From NCBI RefSeq assembly GCF_013155545.1, contig NZ_JABJVV010000005.1, positions 248,001 through 312,000 on the forward strand: 64,000 nucleotides of DNA, given 5' to 3'. Below, one piece after another: positions 51,179-60,357 of this stretch. Under the pieces are notes generated by a model. It made no database searches and had not been told where the DNA came from. It saw nothing but the letters and a program-made list of their open reading frames with translations. Position 1 is the stretch's first letter. Each line of letters starts with the position of its first letter. The DNA is from Caenimonas soli (GTDB taxonomy: Bacteria > Pseudomonadota > Gammaproteobacteria > Burkholderiales > Burkholderiaceae_C). The position numbers were made by a program, and so were the translations under genes.

Positions 51179-53358
51179 ACGCTGTCGATATTAGCGGATT
51201 GCCCTGCCAGGGGAATCCAGACCCGCAGCCGGGTGCCGCCGCTGTCCGGGTGCTCGAAGCGATACTTGCCCTGGAGGCTGCGCACGCGCCGCTCGATGTT
51301 GGCCAGCCCATGTCCCAGGCCGCGGTCATGCGGCGCGGCGGCCAGGCCGCGTCCGTCGTCTTCGATCGTCATGTGCAGCTCGCCATCGGCCAGGCCAAAA
51401 CGGACGCTGCAGCGCGTGCCCCCGCTGTGCCGGATCGCGTTGGACAAGGCCTCGCGAAGGATCCGCGTGAGCTGCACGTGGGTCCGCGCAGGCAGCACCA
51501 GTCCCGCCGGCAACTCCTCGGCCAGCCAGTCGGCCTGGAAACCCGCGGCGGCCAGGCGGGTGACCGATTCCGCGCGCCAATCCGCCAGCACATCGTCCAC
51601 GCCGGCGGGTTCGCCGGCCAATCCACGCACCGACAGGCGCATCTCGTCCAGCGCCTGCCGCGCCATGCCGGCGATGCGTTCGCGGCTTGCATGGCTGCTG
51701 GCCTGGGCGATGGTCAGCAGCTGGGCTCCCAGGTCATCGTGCAGATCGGAGGCGATGCGCCGCCGCTCCTGGCGGGCGCCGTACTCGAAGGCCTCGGCCG
51801 ACGCGACGCCATGGCGTACCAGGTTGCAGATCTCCTGCGCGCGCCGTGCATCCGCAGGATTGAACAGCCGCGCGCCCCGCTCGGGCAGGCCCAGTTCCAG
51901 CGGTTCCAGCGCAGGCCCGGCCGCTACGCACAGCCGCCGGCCTTGCGCCGTTCCGCCAGTGGCCGCGCCCGGCGCCGCGACGGAGATGCTTTGCGGCTGG
52001 AACACCGTTTCCCACAGCCGTTGCCAGAGCTGGTTCAGCCGTGCGCGATCCCCGTGGCCCTGGGTGACGAGTTCCAGGATCAGCGGCAGGACCTCCCGCG
52101 TGTCGGGCAATGCACCTCGCTGCATCCGGCGCCACAGCGTCTGGCGCAGGGGGAAATACAGCCAGCCGGCCAGCGCCAGTGCCAGCGCAAAGGCGATATC
52201 TTCGCGCCACTCCAAGGCCATGAGCAGGAACAAGTCCAAGACCACGACGAGCAGCCCGCCCAGGAACCACAGCCATGCGCGCGGCCACCAGGCCTCGAGC
52301 TGAAACAGGCCGATGCGCGTCACCAAGGGCACCAGCCCTATGAACACCAGTGCCACGATCCCCAGGCCGTAGATTTGTGGAATCACCACGATGACGTGGC
52401 CAGTGGCCCCGATGGCGTAGGCCACGGAAACAGCCGACAAGCCGGCGAAGAGCAGCAGCCCGAACCACTTGAGCTGCGCGCGCAGCACCGGGTCGCCTCG
52501 CGTTGCGCGCCACTGCAAGACATACACCGTGGCCAACAACGCGCTCACGAGCACCATGGGCAGACGGAAAGCCAAGGCAAAGCTGGACACCCACTGGCCG
52601 GCATCGAGAAACGCCGAGACGCTCGTGATCGCGACCAGCAGCCAGAGCAGCCAGTTGCCGCCGAGCCGTCGCGGATGCAACCAGAGCAGCGCGCACAAGC
52701 CACCCAGCACCATGAACTGACACGTGTGGGTAGCCAGGTGCAGCGCCTGCCAGCCCCCGGGCGGCTGGGTCAGCAGCCGCGAACCCCAGGTCGCGGCGCC
52801 GAGCATGGCAAGGCCGTAACCGGTGCTGGCCATCAGATAGCAGGCCGTGGCCGAACTGCGAGGCTGGTACACCCACATGCCCAGCCCGACGGACAAGGAC
52901 AGCAGGGCCACCACCCAGGGGAACCAGAACCTGGGCCCCAACTCGGCGAGTTCCCGCTCCATCGGTGCCACCCGAGCCACCCCAGTGGCGTGGTGAACCT
53001 GCACCTCCCGGGCCTGCAGCGCTTGCCAGAGCCTGCGGTGTTCGGCAAAGAAGGCGTTGTGCTCGCGATATAGGTTGTGGAAGGCGGCGCTCTCGATCAG
53101 GAGTGCGGCGGTAAGCGGCACCTTGGCGCCATTGCCCTCGATCGCGGTGACGCCCTGCAAAGGGAGGCGCTCCGGCTGTACCGGCTCCGCCACCACGCCC
53201 GACGACTCCGCCACGAAACGCCAGCCCAGCGAGGGCTCGGCCAGCGCACGGTACAGGGTGGCTCCGGCCGCTACGACGATGAACGCGAAGGCCAGCCACA
53301 ACCGCGCCGTGCGATTTGACCCGACAATCGTCCCTCCAAACCAAGCTTGAAAGCCCAT
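51175..53358 (-). CDS. Membrane sensor histidine kinase (HisKA_3 type)
   Basis: A 727-residue kinase with an N-terminal membrane anchor (about residues 15–32), a periplasmic region to about 130, then seven or eight membrane helices (about 140–400), as in 7TM sensor kinases. The cytoplasmic part holds the HisKA_3 dimerisation helix with His540 (RRRIASDLHDDLGAQLL) and an ATPase domain (EALSNAIRHSGG, EDDGRGL, GLGHGLANIERR). It passes phosphate to the LuxR regulator. ATG 53358 lies 3 bases from the PhoH-like start on the other strand; ATG 53376 is also possible. Confidence 0.88.
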   Translation of the reverse strand: MGFQAWFGGTIVGSNRTARLWLAFAFIVVAAGATLYRALAEPSLGWRFVAESSGVVAEPVQPERLPLQGVTAIEGNGAKVPLTAALLIESAAFHNLYREHNAFFAEHRRLWQALQAREVQVHHATGVARVAPMERELAELGPRFWFPWVVALLSLSVGLGMWVYQPRSSATACYLMASTGYGLAMLGAATWGSRLLTQPPGGWQALHLATHTCQFMVLGGLCALLWLHPRRLGGNWLLWLLVAITSVSAFLDAGQWVSSFALAFRLPMVLVSALLATVYVLQWRATRGDPVLRAQLKWFGLLLFAGLSAVSVAYAIGATGHVIVVIPQIYGLGIVALVFIGLVPLVTRIGLFQLEAWWPRAWLWFLGGLLVVVLDLFLLMALEWREDIAFALALALAGWLYFPLRQTLWRRMQRGALPDTREVLPLILELVTQGHGDRARLNQLWQRLWETVFQPQSISVAAPGAATGGTAQGRRLCVAAGPALEPLELGLPERGARLFNPADARRAQEICNLVRHGVASAEAFEYGARQERRRIASDLHDDLGAQLLTIAQASSHASRERIAGMARQALDEMRLSVRGLAGEPAGVDDVLADWRAESVTRLAAAGFQADWLAEELPAGLVLPARTHVQLTRILREALSNAIRHSGGTRCSVRFGLADGELHMTIEDDGRGLAAAPHDRGLGHGLANIERRVRSLQGKYRFEHPDSGGTRLRVWIPLAGQSANIDSV

Positions 53359-53361
53359 CCG

Positions 53362-54306
53362 TTGATTCTGCGTCATTCGTTCAGCCCGCCCAGCAACTCC
53401 CGCCTGGCCCATCTTTGCGGCCCCACCGACGAGCACCTGCGCACTATAGAAACCGCGCTGCAGGTTCGCATCCAGCACCGGCAGGAGCAGTTCAAGATCG
53501 ACGGCGCCAAGGCGAAGGCGCAGCGCGCCCTGGACGTGCTTCAGGCGCTCTACGAGATCGCCGGTCGGCCGATCTCCCCCGACAAGGTGCAGCTGATGGT
53601 GGCGGGCGACTCGGCGATGGACGAAGACGAGGAAGGCGCGCAGATACTGCACACGCGCCGCAGCGACCTCAGGGCCCGCACGCCCAACCAGAGCGTGTAC
53701 CTGGACAACATCGCCAACCACGACATCACCTTCGGCATCGGCCCCGCCGGCACCGGCAAGACCTACCTCGCCGTGGCCTGCGCAGTCGATGCGCTGGAGC
53801 GCAGCGCAGTGCAGCGCATCGTCCTGACGCGGCCGGCGGTCGAAGCCGGCGAGAAGCTGGGTTTCCTGCCCGGCGATCTCTCGCAGAAGGTCGATCCGTA
53901 CCTGCGCCCCCTGTACGACGCGCTGTACGAGCTGATGGGTTTCGATAAGGTCGTCAAGGCTTTCGAGCGCCAGGCGCTGGAGATCGCGCCGCTGGCCTTT
54001 ATGCGCGGCCGCACCCTGAACAATGCCTTCGTCATCCTGGACGAAGCGCAGAACACGACGCCCGAGCAGATGAAGATGTTCCTCACGCGCATCGGCTTCG
54101 GCGCCAAGGCGGTGGTGACGGGCGACATCAGCCAGATCGATTTGCCCAAGGGCCAACTGAGCGGCCTGATCGAGGCGGAACGTATCCTCAAGCGGGTCAA
54201 GGGCATCGCCCACACCCGCTTCACCAGCGCCGACGTGGTGCGGCACCCGCTGGTGGCGCGCATCGTCGATGCCTACGACGCCGCGCGCAAGAGCGATGCG
54301 AAGTAG
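53362..54306 (+). CDS. PhoH family protein
   Basis: A 314-residue ATPase of the PhoH family with Walker [13 protein letters not shown] near residue 130 and Walker [12 protein letters not shown] (about residues 228–238). It is thought to act with YbeY in RNA processing, and ybeY overlaps its end by 11 bases. The start is a TTG at 53362 (LILRHSF as Met-ILRHSF), the position where family members begin; TTG 53347 would add five residues. Its start is only 3 bases from the divergent sensor kinase. Confidence 0.92.
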   Translation: MILRHSFSPPSNSRLAHLCGPTDEHLRTIETALQVRIQHRQEQFKIDGAKAKAQRALDVLQALYEIAGRPISPDKVQLMVAGDSAMDEDEEGAQILHTRRSDLRARTPNQSVYLDNIANHDITFGIGPAGTGKTYLAVACAVDALERSAVQRIVLTRPAVEAGEKLGFLPGDLSQKVDPYLRPLYDALYELMGFDKVVKAFERQALEIAPLAFMRGRTLNNAFVILDEAQNTTPEQMKMFLTRIGFGAKAVVTGDISQIDLPKGQLSGLIEAERILKRVKGIAHTRFTSADVVRHPLVARIVDAYDAARKSDAK

Positions 54307-54757
54307 CGCCACCCTACCGCTGGACCTCACGCTGCAGTTCGGGCAATTCAAGGCAGCGGCTGCGCACCGGACACTGCTCAAGCGAGCCGACGTGGCCCGC
54401 TGGGTGTCTCACGCATTGGCGCGGCCCGGCGAAATTGCCGTGCGCATCGTCGGCGAGGACGAAGGCCGCGCGCTCAACCTGCAGTACCGCGGCAAGGACT
54501 ACGCCACCAACGTGCTGACCTTCGACTACGCGCGCGAACCCGTGGTGATGGCCGACCTGGTGCTGTGCGGCCCGGTGGTCGAGCGCGAAGCGCGCGAACA
54601 GCGCAAACCGCTCCAGGCCCATTACGCGCATTTGCTGGTGCACGGCACGCTGCATGCGCAGGGCTGGGATCACGAAAGCAATGAACGCGACGCGCTGGAG
54701 ATGGAAGCGCTGGAAATCCTGCTGCTGGGCTCGCTGGGCCTCGACAACCCGTATTAG
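54296..54757 (+). CDS. ybeY: rRNA maturation RNase YbeY
   Basis: YbeY is a zinc-dependent endoribonuclease in 16S rRNA 3' end maturation and ribosome quality control. The 153-residue protein has the metal motif [11 protein letters not shown] near residues 118–128, the family's HGxLHxxGYDH with Trp for Tyr. It begins at ATG 54296 inside the PhoH end, giving coupled translation. It converges on dtd with a 4-base overlap. Confidence 0.94.
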   Translation: MRSSATLPLDLTLQFGQFKAAAAHRTLLKRADVARWVSHALARPGEIAVRIVGEDEGRALNLQYRGKDYATNVLTFDYAREPVVMADLVLCGPVVEREAREQRKPLQAHYAHLLVHGTLHAQGWDHESNERDALEMEALEILLLGSLGLDNPY

Positions 54758-55194
54758 CGAACGGTCAGCGGAATCGTCACCGGCCCGTCGTTGACCAGGT
54801 GCAGCTTCATGTCGGCGGCGAATTCACCCGTTTGCACGACGGGATGCGCCGCCCGGGCCTGCGCCACCAGGTAGTCGTAGAGCCGCCGTCCCTCCAGCGG
54901 CTCGGCCGCATTGGTGAAGCTGGGGCGGTTGCCGCCTGTGGTGTCGGCGGCCAGCGTGAACTGGCTCACCAGCAACAGCCCACCCTCCATGTCCTGCACG
55001 CTCCGGTTCATCTTGCCGGCGTCGTCGCTGAAGATGCGCAGCTTGAGGATCTTGGCCAGCAGCTTGTCGGCCTGCGCCTCGGTGTCGCCGCGCTCGGCGC
55101 AGACCAGCACCAAGAGGCCGGCGCCGATTTCGCCAATGGTCAAACCGTCCACCACGACGCGGGCTTGGCTCACTCTCTGGATCACGCTGATCAA
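54754..55194 (-). CDS. dtd: D-aminoacyl-tRNA deacylase
   Basis: Dtd removes D-amino acids wrongly attached to tRNA. The 146-residue protein has the family's SQFTLAADT and NRPSFTNAA motifs (conserved Thr near residue 92) and the C-terminal [12 protein letters not shown]. Start is TTG at 55194, overlapping the stop of the CDF transporter by 4 bases. Length is typical. Confidence 0.94.
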   Translation of the reverse strand: MISVIQRVSQARVVVDGLTIGEIGAGLLVLVCAERGDTEAQADKLLAKILKLRIFSDDAGKMNRSVQDMEGGLLLVSQFTLAADTTGGNRPSFTNAAEPLEGRRLYDYLVAQARAAHPVVQTGEFAADMKLHLVNDGPVTIPLTVR

Positions 55195-56105
55195 ATCAGG
55201 TCCTCTTCATCGTCAAAATGCGCTTCCACGTCGCTGGGGAGCAGTTGGATGGTGGCGCGCAGGCCTGGCACGGCGCTCATCAAGGCCTGTTCGACCGAAC
55301 CCCGCACCGCGGCGGCACGGCCCAGCGTCCAGCTTGCCGGCATGTGCATGTGCAGGTCGACGAAACGGCGCTTCCCTGAGCGCCGGCTGGAGATGTGGTC
55401 GAAGCGGATGGTGGGGTGCTTGAAGGTGGCCAGGGTCCGTTCGATGTCGGCCATGATTTCCGGCTCCAGCGCCTCGTCCATCAGTCCCTGCGAGGACTTC
55501 CACATGAGCGACACGCCTTCGCGCAGGATGTTCAGCGCCACCCCTATCGCCACCGCCGGGTCCAGCCATTGCCAGCCGCTCACGGCAACGAGTGCCACGC
55601 CGACCACGACGCCGGCCGAGGTCCAGACGTCGGTGATCAGGTGGCGGGCGTCGCCTTCGAGCGCGATGGAGCGATGCTGGCGCGCCGACTGCAGCATCGC
55701 CCACGCCAGTGCTCCGTTGATGACCGAGCTCAGGACGGAAAGCGTCAGGCCCCAACCCAGCTGGTCGATGGGCTGCGGAACCAGGAGCCGCTGGATCGCG
55801 GCCCACACGATGCCCAGCGCCGCCACGATGATCAACAGGCCCTCGAAGCCGGAAGAGAAGTATTCGGCCTTGTGGTGGCCATACGGATGCTCCGCGTCGG
55901 CGGGCCGGCGGGCGATGGTCACCATCAGCAGCGCGAACGCCGCGCTCGCGAGGTTGACGAGGGACTCCATCGCATCGGCCAGCAGGCCGACGGAGGCGGT
56001 GATCCACCAGGCCAACGTCTTCAGGGCGATGGTGAGCACTGCCACCGCGATGGAGGCGCGCAGCAGGCCCTCCGGCTTCCAGTGTTGCGGCGCGATAAGG
56101 CTCAT
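55191..56105 (-). CDS. Cation diffusion facilitator family transporter
   Basis: A 304-residue metal efflux protein of the CDF family with about five or six membrane helices in residues 1–210 (metal-binding [15 protein letters not shown] with Asp; [30 protein letters not shown]) and a cytoplasmic C-terminal domain rich in His and acidic residues. It exports a divalent metal such as zinc or iron by proton exchange. A longer frame upstream is a shadow of the histidine kinase gene. Confidence 0.92.
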   Translation of the reverse strand: MSLIAPQHWKPEGLLRASIAVAVLTIALKTLAWWITASVGLLADAMESLVNLASAAFALLMVTIARRPADAEHPYGHHKAEYFSSGFEGLLIIVAALGIVWAAIQRLLVPQPIDQLGWGLTLSVLSSVINGALAWAMLQSARQHRSIALEGDARHLITDVWTSAGVVVGVALVAVSGWQWLDPAVAIGVALNILREGVSLMWKSSQGLMDEALEPEIMADIERTLATFKHPTIRFDHISSRRSGKRRFVDLHMHMPASWTLGRAAAVRGSVEQALMSAVPGLRATIQLLPSDVEAHFDDEEDLI

Positions 56106-56157
56106 GCAGCGATTGTCGGACAAGCCGGCGCGCATGGGCCATGCAAGAATGCGCCCC

Positions 56158-57615
56158 ATGCGCAAGCTGCTCAGCCGCCATGGCCTGTGGTTCGCCGTGT
56201 GGCTGGCCCTCACGGCCGCCGGTGGCATTGCTCTGGCGCGAGCGGAGTTGAGCCGGCAACGCGAGGCTTTCGAGACCGATGCTCGCATCGCCCACCGCCT
56301 GCTGAGCCAGCGCGTCGTCCAGCACGACGCGGTGCTGGCAACACTCGCTTTGCTGCAGCCGGCTGCCTCCGGTGATCCCGCCGAGCAGCGCCTGCCCTCC
56401 CTGTATCCGCAGATCCTCGAAGTGAAGCGCCGCGATGCCGCCACGCCCTGGGGCGACGCGCGCCTGGAAGCGGCCGAGGCCGCGTCGCGTGCGCAACGGC
56501 GGGCCACCTTGGCCGACGCGGACTTCGCGCTGGGCCGATACCGCCTCGTGCTGGCCGCCCAACCTGCCAGCTTCGCCCTGCTGATGGATCTGCGCGCCGT
56601 CGTGCCTTGGAGCGAATGGCCGATGCCCGTCGAAACCAGCCCCGTGCGGCTGACCCTGGACCATGCGGGCCAGAGCTTCGTGGTGCAGCCCGGGCATGCT
56701 GCCGCAACCGGCTGGCAGTTCGAGTTCCGCAAGCATCTGGCCGCCGACAGCCAGCCGTTCGACGTGGTCGCCGCGCGCACGGTGGGATGGCGCGACCTGC
56801 CCTGGCGCTGGATGCTGGTCTGGGCGCTGGGCGCAGCCGCCCTGCTCGCGGCCATCCGGTCCTTCGAACGACAGCGCGCCGAGCGCCGGCGTGCGGAGGA
56901 CCTGCTGCGGCTGGGCCAGGTGGCACGCCTGAACACCCTGGGCGAGCTGGCGGCGGGCATGGCCCATGAGTTGAACCAGCCGCTCACGGCGTTACTGGCC
57001 AATACCCAGGCGGCTGTCCGCATGCTCGACGAGAACCCGCCTGAAACCGGCGCGGCCCGCGACGCCATGCAGCAGGCCGTCCAACAGGGCCGGCGGGCCG
57101 CGGAGGTGGTTGGCCGATTGCGCCGCGCGGTCGAACGGCCCGACCTGGCGGCGCAACTGCAGTCCGTTGTGCTACAGGATGCCGTGCGCAATGCCTTCTA
57201 CCTGCTGGAGCCCGAATCCGCGCGCCGGCAAGTCGTGCCGCGCCTCGTGGCCGAACCCGGGCCCATCGCCGTGCGGGCGGAGCCGGTGGCCCTGGAACAG
57301 ATCATCCACAACCTGATGATGAACGCGCTGCAGGCACTGGAGCAGGCGCCCGTCGCGCAGCGCGAGCTGACCATCACGCTCTCGGCAGAACCATCAACCG
57401 CCACGCTGACCGTCAGCGATAGCGGGCCGGGCATCACGCCCGAGGTGCTGCCACGCATCTTCGAGCCCTTCTTCACCACGCGCGAACACGGATTGGGGCT
57501 GGGCTTGAGCCTGTGCGAAAGCCTGGCGCAGAAAATGGGCGGGCAGTTGCAAGCCCGCCCCCGCTCGCCCCGCGGCGCCGAGTTCCGCCTGACACTGCCG
57601 CTGGCCGCGCCATGA
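56158..57615 (+). CDS. Sensor histidine kinase (two-helix, HisKA)
   Basis: A 485-residue membrane kinase. Two membrane helices (about residues 11–29 and 220–238) flank a periplasmic sensor of unknown fold. The cytoplasmic HisKA domain has His270 in GMAHELNQPLTALLAN, followed by an ATPase domain (NLMMNALQALEQAP, DSGPGITPEVLPRIFEPFFTT). It is of the DctB/FixL-like branch. Its stop overlaps the regulator start. ATG 56149 would add three residues. Confidence 0.9.
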   Translation: MRKLLSRHGLWFAVWLALTAAGGIALARAELSRQREAFETDARIAHRLLSQRVVQHDAVLATLALLQPAASGDPAEQRLPSLYPQILEVKRRDAATPWGDARLEAAEAASRAQRRATLADADFALGRYRLVLAAQPASFALLMDLRAVVPWSEWPMPVETSPVRLTLDHAGQSFVVQPGHAAATGWQFEFRKHLAADSQPFDVVAARTVGWRDLPWRWMLVWALGAAALLAAIRSFERQRAERRRAEDLLRLGQVARLNTLGELAAGMAHELNQPLTALLANTQAAVRMLDENPPETGAARDAMQQAVQQGRRAAEVVGRLRRAVERPDLAAQLQSVVLQDAVRNAFYLLEPESARRQVVPRLVAEPGPIAVRAEPVALEQIIHNLMMNALQALEQAPVAQRELTITLSAEPSTATLTVSDSGPGITPEVLPRIFEPFFTTREHGLGLGLSLCESLAQKMGGQLQARPRSPRGAEFRLTLPLAAP

Positions 57616-58238
57616 GCACGCCGCTTTCGCCCCTGATCCACCTGATCGACGACGACGAGGCCGTCCGTTCCGCGCTCGCCCTGTTGATCGGCACCGTGGG
57701 CTTGCGGGTGCAGGCCTGGAGCGATCCGCAAGCATTCATCGCCGGCTTCGACCGGCAAGGCATAGGCGCCATCGTGCTCGACGTGCGCATGCCCGGCACC
57801 AGCGGCCTCACGGTACTGGACACGCTGGTGGCGCAAGGGGTGGACCAGCCCATCATCATGCTGACCGGCCACGGCACCGTGGAGATGTGCCGCCGGGCGT
57901 TCAAGGCCGGCGCGGCCGAGTTCCTCGAGAAGCCGGTGGACGACGAGGCCTTGCTGGAGGCCCTGCAGACCGCGGTGCGCCGTCATGTGAAGTCGCGGGA
58001 ACACCTTGCCGCGGACCGGCAGGCCCGCGAGCGCTACGCGCATCTGTCGCAGCGCGAGCGCGAGGTACTCGGCCTGATCGTTGCCGGGCTGACCAACAAG
58101 GAGATCGGCCGCGCCCTCGCGCTGTCGCCGCGGACAGTGGAGACGCACAGGGCGAACCTGTTCGCCAAGCTGGAGGCGACCTCGTTGGCCCAGCTGATCC
58201 GCCAGTACGCCGCACTGGTCGACGAAAACGCTCCGTAG
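57612..58238 (+). CDS. FixJ/LuxR-type response regulator
   Basis: A 208-residue regulator with a receiver domain (Asp57 in VLDVRMPGTSG, acidic DDDE at 13–16, Lys in FLEKPVDDE near 107) and a C-terminal LuxR helix-turn-helix (LSQREREVLGLIVAGLTNKEIGRALALSPRTVETHRA). It is the partner of the preceding kinase (4-base overlap). Its stop codon lies within an inverted repeat that may be its own binding site ahead of the downstream heme-protein-like gene. Confidence 0.93.
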   Translation: MSTPLSPLIHLIDDDEAVRSALALLIGTVGLRVQAWSDPQAFIAGFDRQGIGAIVLDVRMPGTSGLTVLDTLVAQGVDQPIIMLTGHGTVEMCRRAFKAGAAEFLEKPVDDEALLEALQTAVRRHVKSREHLAADRQARERYAHLSQREREVLGLIVAGLTNKEIGRALALSPRTVETHRANLFAKLEATSLAQLIRQYAALVDENAP

Positions 58239-58267
58239 TTCTACGGAGCTCCTCGCGTAGCCGTACG
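58231..58267. promoter_or_regulatory. Nested inverted repeats upstream of the HbpS-like gene
   Basis: CTCCGTAG-TT-CTACGGAG (58231–58248) is a perfect palindrome that spans the regulator stop codon. It is followed by CGTAG (58256–58260) and CGTA-GCCG-TACG (58256–58267). The half-site CGTAG/CTACG thus occurs three times. There is no T-run, so this is probably an operator, perhaps for the adjacent FixJ-type regulator, upstream of the HbpS-like gene. Confidence 0.5.
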
Positions 58268-58340
58268 AATGGTCGCCGGGCGCCGCATTTCCTACAGTTC
58301 CTCCCACGGTTGATCGAACCGCTTTACCCTGGAGAACTTC

Positions 58341-58832
58341 ATGCGCACCCTCGTATCCGCTTCCGCCCTCGCCCTGTCGCTCGTCGCCATCGCCGCCAAT
58401 GCGCAAGGGGTGCGGACTGAAAGAACCCTGTCGCTAGCCCTGGCCAACCAGATCGCCTCCGATACCGTGGCGGCCTGCGCGGCGAACGGCCATGCCGTGG
58501 CTGCGACCGTGGTGGATCGCGCCGGCACCATTCGCGCGGTGCAGCGGGCCGACAACGCGGGGCCGCACACCCTGGCCGCCAGCTTGGACAAAGCCTTCAC
58601 CTCGGCCTCGGCCCGCAATGCGACGCTGGCGATGATGGAAACGGCGCAGAAGAACCCCGCCGCGGCCAACCTGGTCCACATCCCGGGCTTCCTGCTGCTG
58701 GGCGGCGGCGTTCCGGTCAAGATCGGCAATGACACCATCGGCGCGGTCGGCGTCGGCGGCGCGCCCGGCGGCCACCTGGACGAGCAGTGCGCGATGGCCG
58801 CGCTCGACAAGGTCAAGGACCAGCTGAAGTAA
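58341..58832 (+). CDS. Secreted HbpS/GlcG-family (DUF336) heme-binding-like protein
   Basis: A 163-residue protein with a signal peptide (cleavage after about residue 22, AANAQ) and a GlcG/HbpS-type (DUF336) domain (VAACAANGHAVAATVVDRAG, HTLAASLDKAFTSASAR, GGGVPVKIGNDTIGAVGVGGAPGG). It should fold outside the cytoplasm. HbpS in Streptomyces binds heme and works with the SenS/SenR two-component pair, so its place after a sensor pair is suggestive. GGAG precedes the ATG. Substrate or ligand unproven. Confidence 0.87.
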   Translation: MRTLVSASALALSLVAIAANAQGVRTERTLSLALANQIASDTVAACAANGHAVAATVVDRAGTIRAVQRADNAGPHTLAASLDKAFTSASARNATLAMMETAQKNPAAANLVHIPGFLLLGGGVPVKIGNDTIGAVGVGGAPGGHLDEQCAMAALDKVKDQLK

Positions 58833-58835
58833 GCC

Positions 58836-59552
58836 ATGAAGCTGCGCCCTTCTGCCCATTCGCTGCGGGTCGCCGTGCTGGCTGTTGCCAGCATGGTCGG
58901 CGCCCTGACGGCCTTGCCGGCCTCGGCCCAGGTCGGCCCCACGCCCGCCGAAGCCTCCGCCTACCGCGGCCTGCATGCGGCTGCGCACAAGGGGGACGTG
59001 GCCCAGATCCAGAAACTGGCGGCGGCCAAGGCCGATCTCCATGCCCGGGACGGCAACGGCCGTACGCCGCTGCATCTGGCGACGTTTGCCCGGCAACGGG
59101 AGGCGATCCGCGCCTTGGCGAAAGCCGGCGCCGACCTCAACCTGCTGGAGAGCGACCGCTACGACGCCGTCACCATCGCCTCGGTGGCCGACGACGAGGA
59201 AACGCTTCGCACCCTGCTGGCCCTCGGCGCCAGCGCGAAACAGGTCACCAGCCGGTACGACGGCACCGCCCTCATCGCCGCGGCGCACCTGGGCCATGAC
59301 GGCGTGGTGCGCCAGCTGATCGCGGCCGGCGCGCCGCTGGACCACGTGAACAACCTGTACTGGACGGCCGTGATCGAATCCATCGTGCTGGGCAATGGCG
59401 GACCGCGCCACCAGTCCACGCTCAAGGCATTGATCGATGCCGGGGCGAACGTGCAGCTCACCGACCGGCAGGGGCAAACGCCGCTGCAACTGGCCCGGGC
59501 TCGCGGCTACCGCGAGATGATCGCCATGCTTGAAAAGGCCGGCGCGAAATAG
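58836..59552 (+). CDS. Exported ankyrin-repeat protein
   Basis: A 238-residue protein with a signal peptide (hydrophobic 12–30, cleavage near ASAQV) and four to five ankyrin repeats (DGNGRTPLHLATFARQREA, LINKS such as GADLNLLESDRYDAV). Ankyrin repeats form a protein-binding surface, here probably in the periplasm. It begins 3 bases after the HbpS-like stop, so the two are co-expressed and may act together. No enzyme motif seen. Confidence 0.88.
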   Translation: MKLRPSAHSLRVAVLAVASMVGALTALPASAQVGPTPAEASAYRGLHAAAHKGDVAQIQKLAAAKADLHARDGNGRTPLHLATFARQREAIRALAKAGADLNLLESDRYDAVTIASVADDEETLRTLLALGASAKQVTSRYDGTALIAAAHLGHDGVVRQLIAAGAPLDHVNNLYWTAVIESIVLGNGGPRHQSTLKALIDAGANVQLTDRQGQTPLQLARARGYREMIAMLEKAGAK

Positions 59553-59581
59553 CGCTGCCGGGGCACGCGAGGCCTGCCTTG

Positions 59582-60004
59582 TCAATGCGAAGATTCGGGC
59601 TTGCCAGTAGGGTAGATGCGCAGCTGCGGCTGGGCGCGCGCCAGGGCGAGAAAGTCGCGATCGTTGTGGACCAACAAGGCATTCTGCTCGAGAGCGATCG
59701 CGGCAATCAGGCAATCGGTCGACTTGCGGATGGTGAAACCTTTGACCCGAACCTGGCGGTAGAGCTGGGCAGCTGCCTCGAACGTTGCCAGCGCGTCCAA
59801 TGGCAGCAACAGGGTCTGCGCAGCCAGGACCTGCTTCGTCTGCGCCAGCTGCCTTGGCGAGGAAACTCCTTGCAGGACCTCAAGATAGATCATCTGGGTC
59901 AGCGCCAGCTCCTCTTGCGCTTCGCGCGCTTGCACGAACCGCACGCCCTCGGTGTCCGCTCCGCGCAGCCAGTCGATCCAGACTGACGAGTCGACCAGCA
60001 GCAT
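59582..60004 (-). CDS. vapC: VapC-type PIN-domain toxin
   Basis: A 140-residue PIN-domain ribonuclease with the acidic residues expected for metal binding: Asp5 (VDSSVWID), Glu42 (YLEVLQG), the Asp in KSTDCLIAA near residue 95, and HNDRDF near residue 115. It cuts RNA, often tRNA, when free of its antitoxin. Its start overlaps the VapB stop by one base, which is usual for the pair. Confidence 0.9.
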   Translation of the reverse strand: MLLVDSSVWIDWLRGADTEGVRFVQAREAQEELALTQMIYLEVLQGVSSPRQLAQTKQVLAAQTLLLPLDALATFEAAAQLYRQVRVKGFTIRKSTDCLIAAIALEQNALLVHNDRDFLALARAQPQLRIYPTGKPESSH

Positions 60005-60306
60005 CAGGCTTTTTTAGGCCGCGCACTAGCGCGCTTGCGCTTGGCAGGCGCAGCCTCGGCTGCGTAAATGGCGCGCGGTTGTTCCACCCGGTATTGTCCG
60101 ACCTCCTCGCCGCGAGCCCAAGGCGCCTTCGGGTCGTAGTCGGGATCGACGCCCCCGATGCCGAACAGCTGGCTGATGGAAGGCCGCTTGGCCCGTGCCA
60201 CCATCTCTCGCAAGGCGCGGTCCACCACTTCACGCTTCGTGCGCGCGCCCGACAGCTTCATGGCTTCGGCCACGACGGCATCGTCAATGTCGATGTTGGT
60301 GATCAT
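60004..60306 (-). CDS. vapB: VapB-type antitoxin
   Basis: A 100-residue antitoxin. The first half (ITNIDIDDAVVAEAMKLSG, TKREVVDRALREMV) is the ribbon-helix-helix DNA-binding part of the VapB family. The tail is Ala/Lys-rich and flexible and would wrap the toxin. It lies just upstream of vapC. The gap upstream contains two TGTACA palindromes, likely its operator. Confidence 0.9.
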   Translation of the reverse strand: MITNIDIDDAVVAEAMKLSGARTKREVVDRALREMVARAKRPSISQLFGIGGVDPDYDPKAPWARGEEVGQYRVEQPRAIYAAEAAPAKRKRASARPKKA

Positions 60307-60316
60307 GGCGATAAAT

Positions 60317-60333
60317 TGTACATGCGTTGTACA
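60317..60333. promoter_or_regulatory. VapBC operator: paired TGTACA sites
   Basis: Two copies of the palindrome TGTACA lie at 60317–60322 and 60328–60333, about 11 bases apart centre to centre, one helical turn. The first is 10 bases before the vapB start. Spaced palindromes are typical VapBC autoregulatory sites. On the minus strand TACAAT at about 60321–60316 could serve as the -10 box. Confidence 0.55.
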
Positions 60334-60357
60334 AAAAAGCCATATCCAAGTCAGCGC

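Noticed and set aside
58434..59714. 426-residue minus-strand frame opposite the HbpS-like and ankyrin genes
   Set aside because: The plus-strand proteins have signal peptides, domains and ribosome sites; the minus frame has none.
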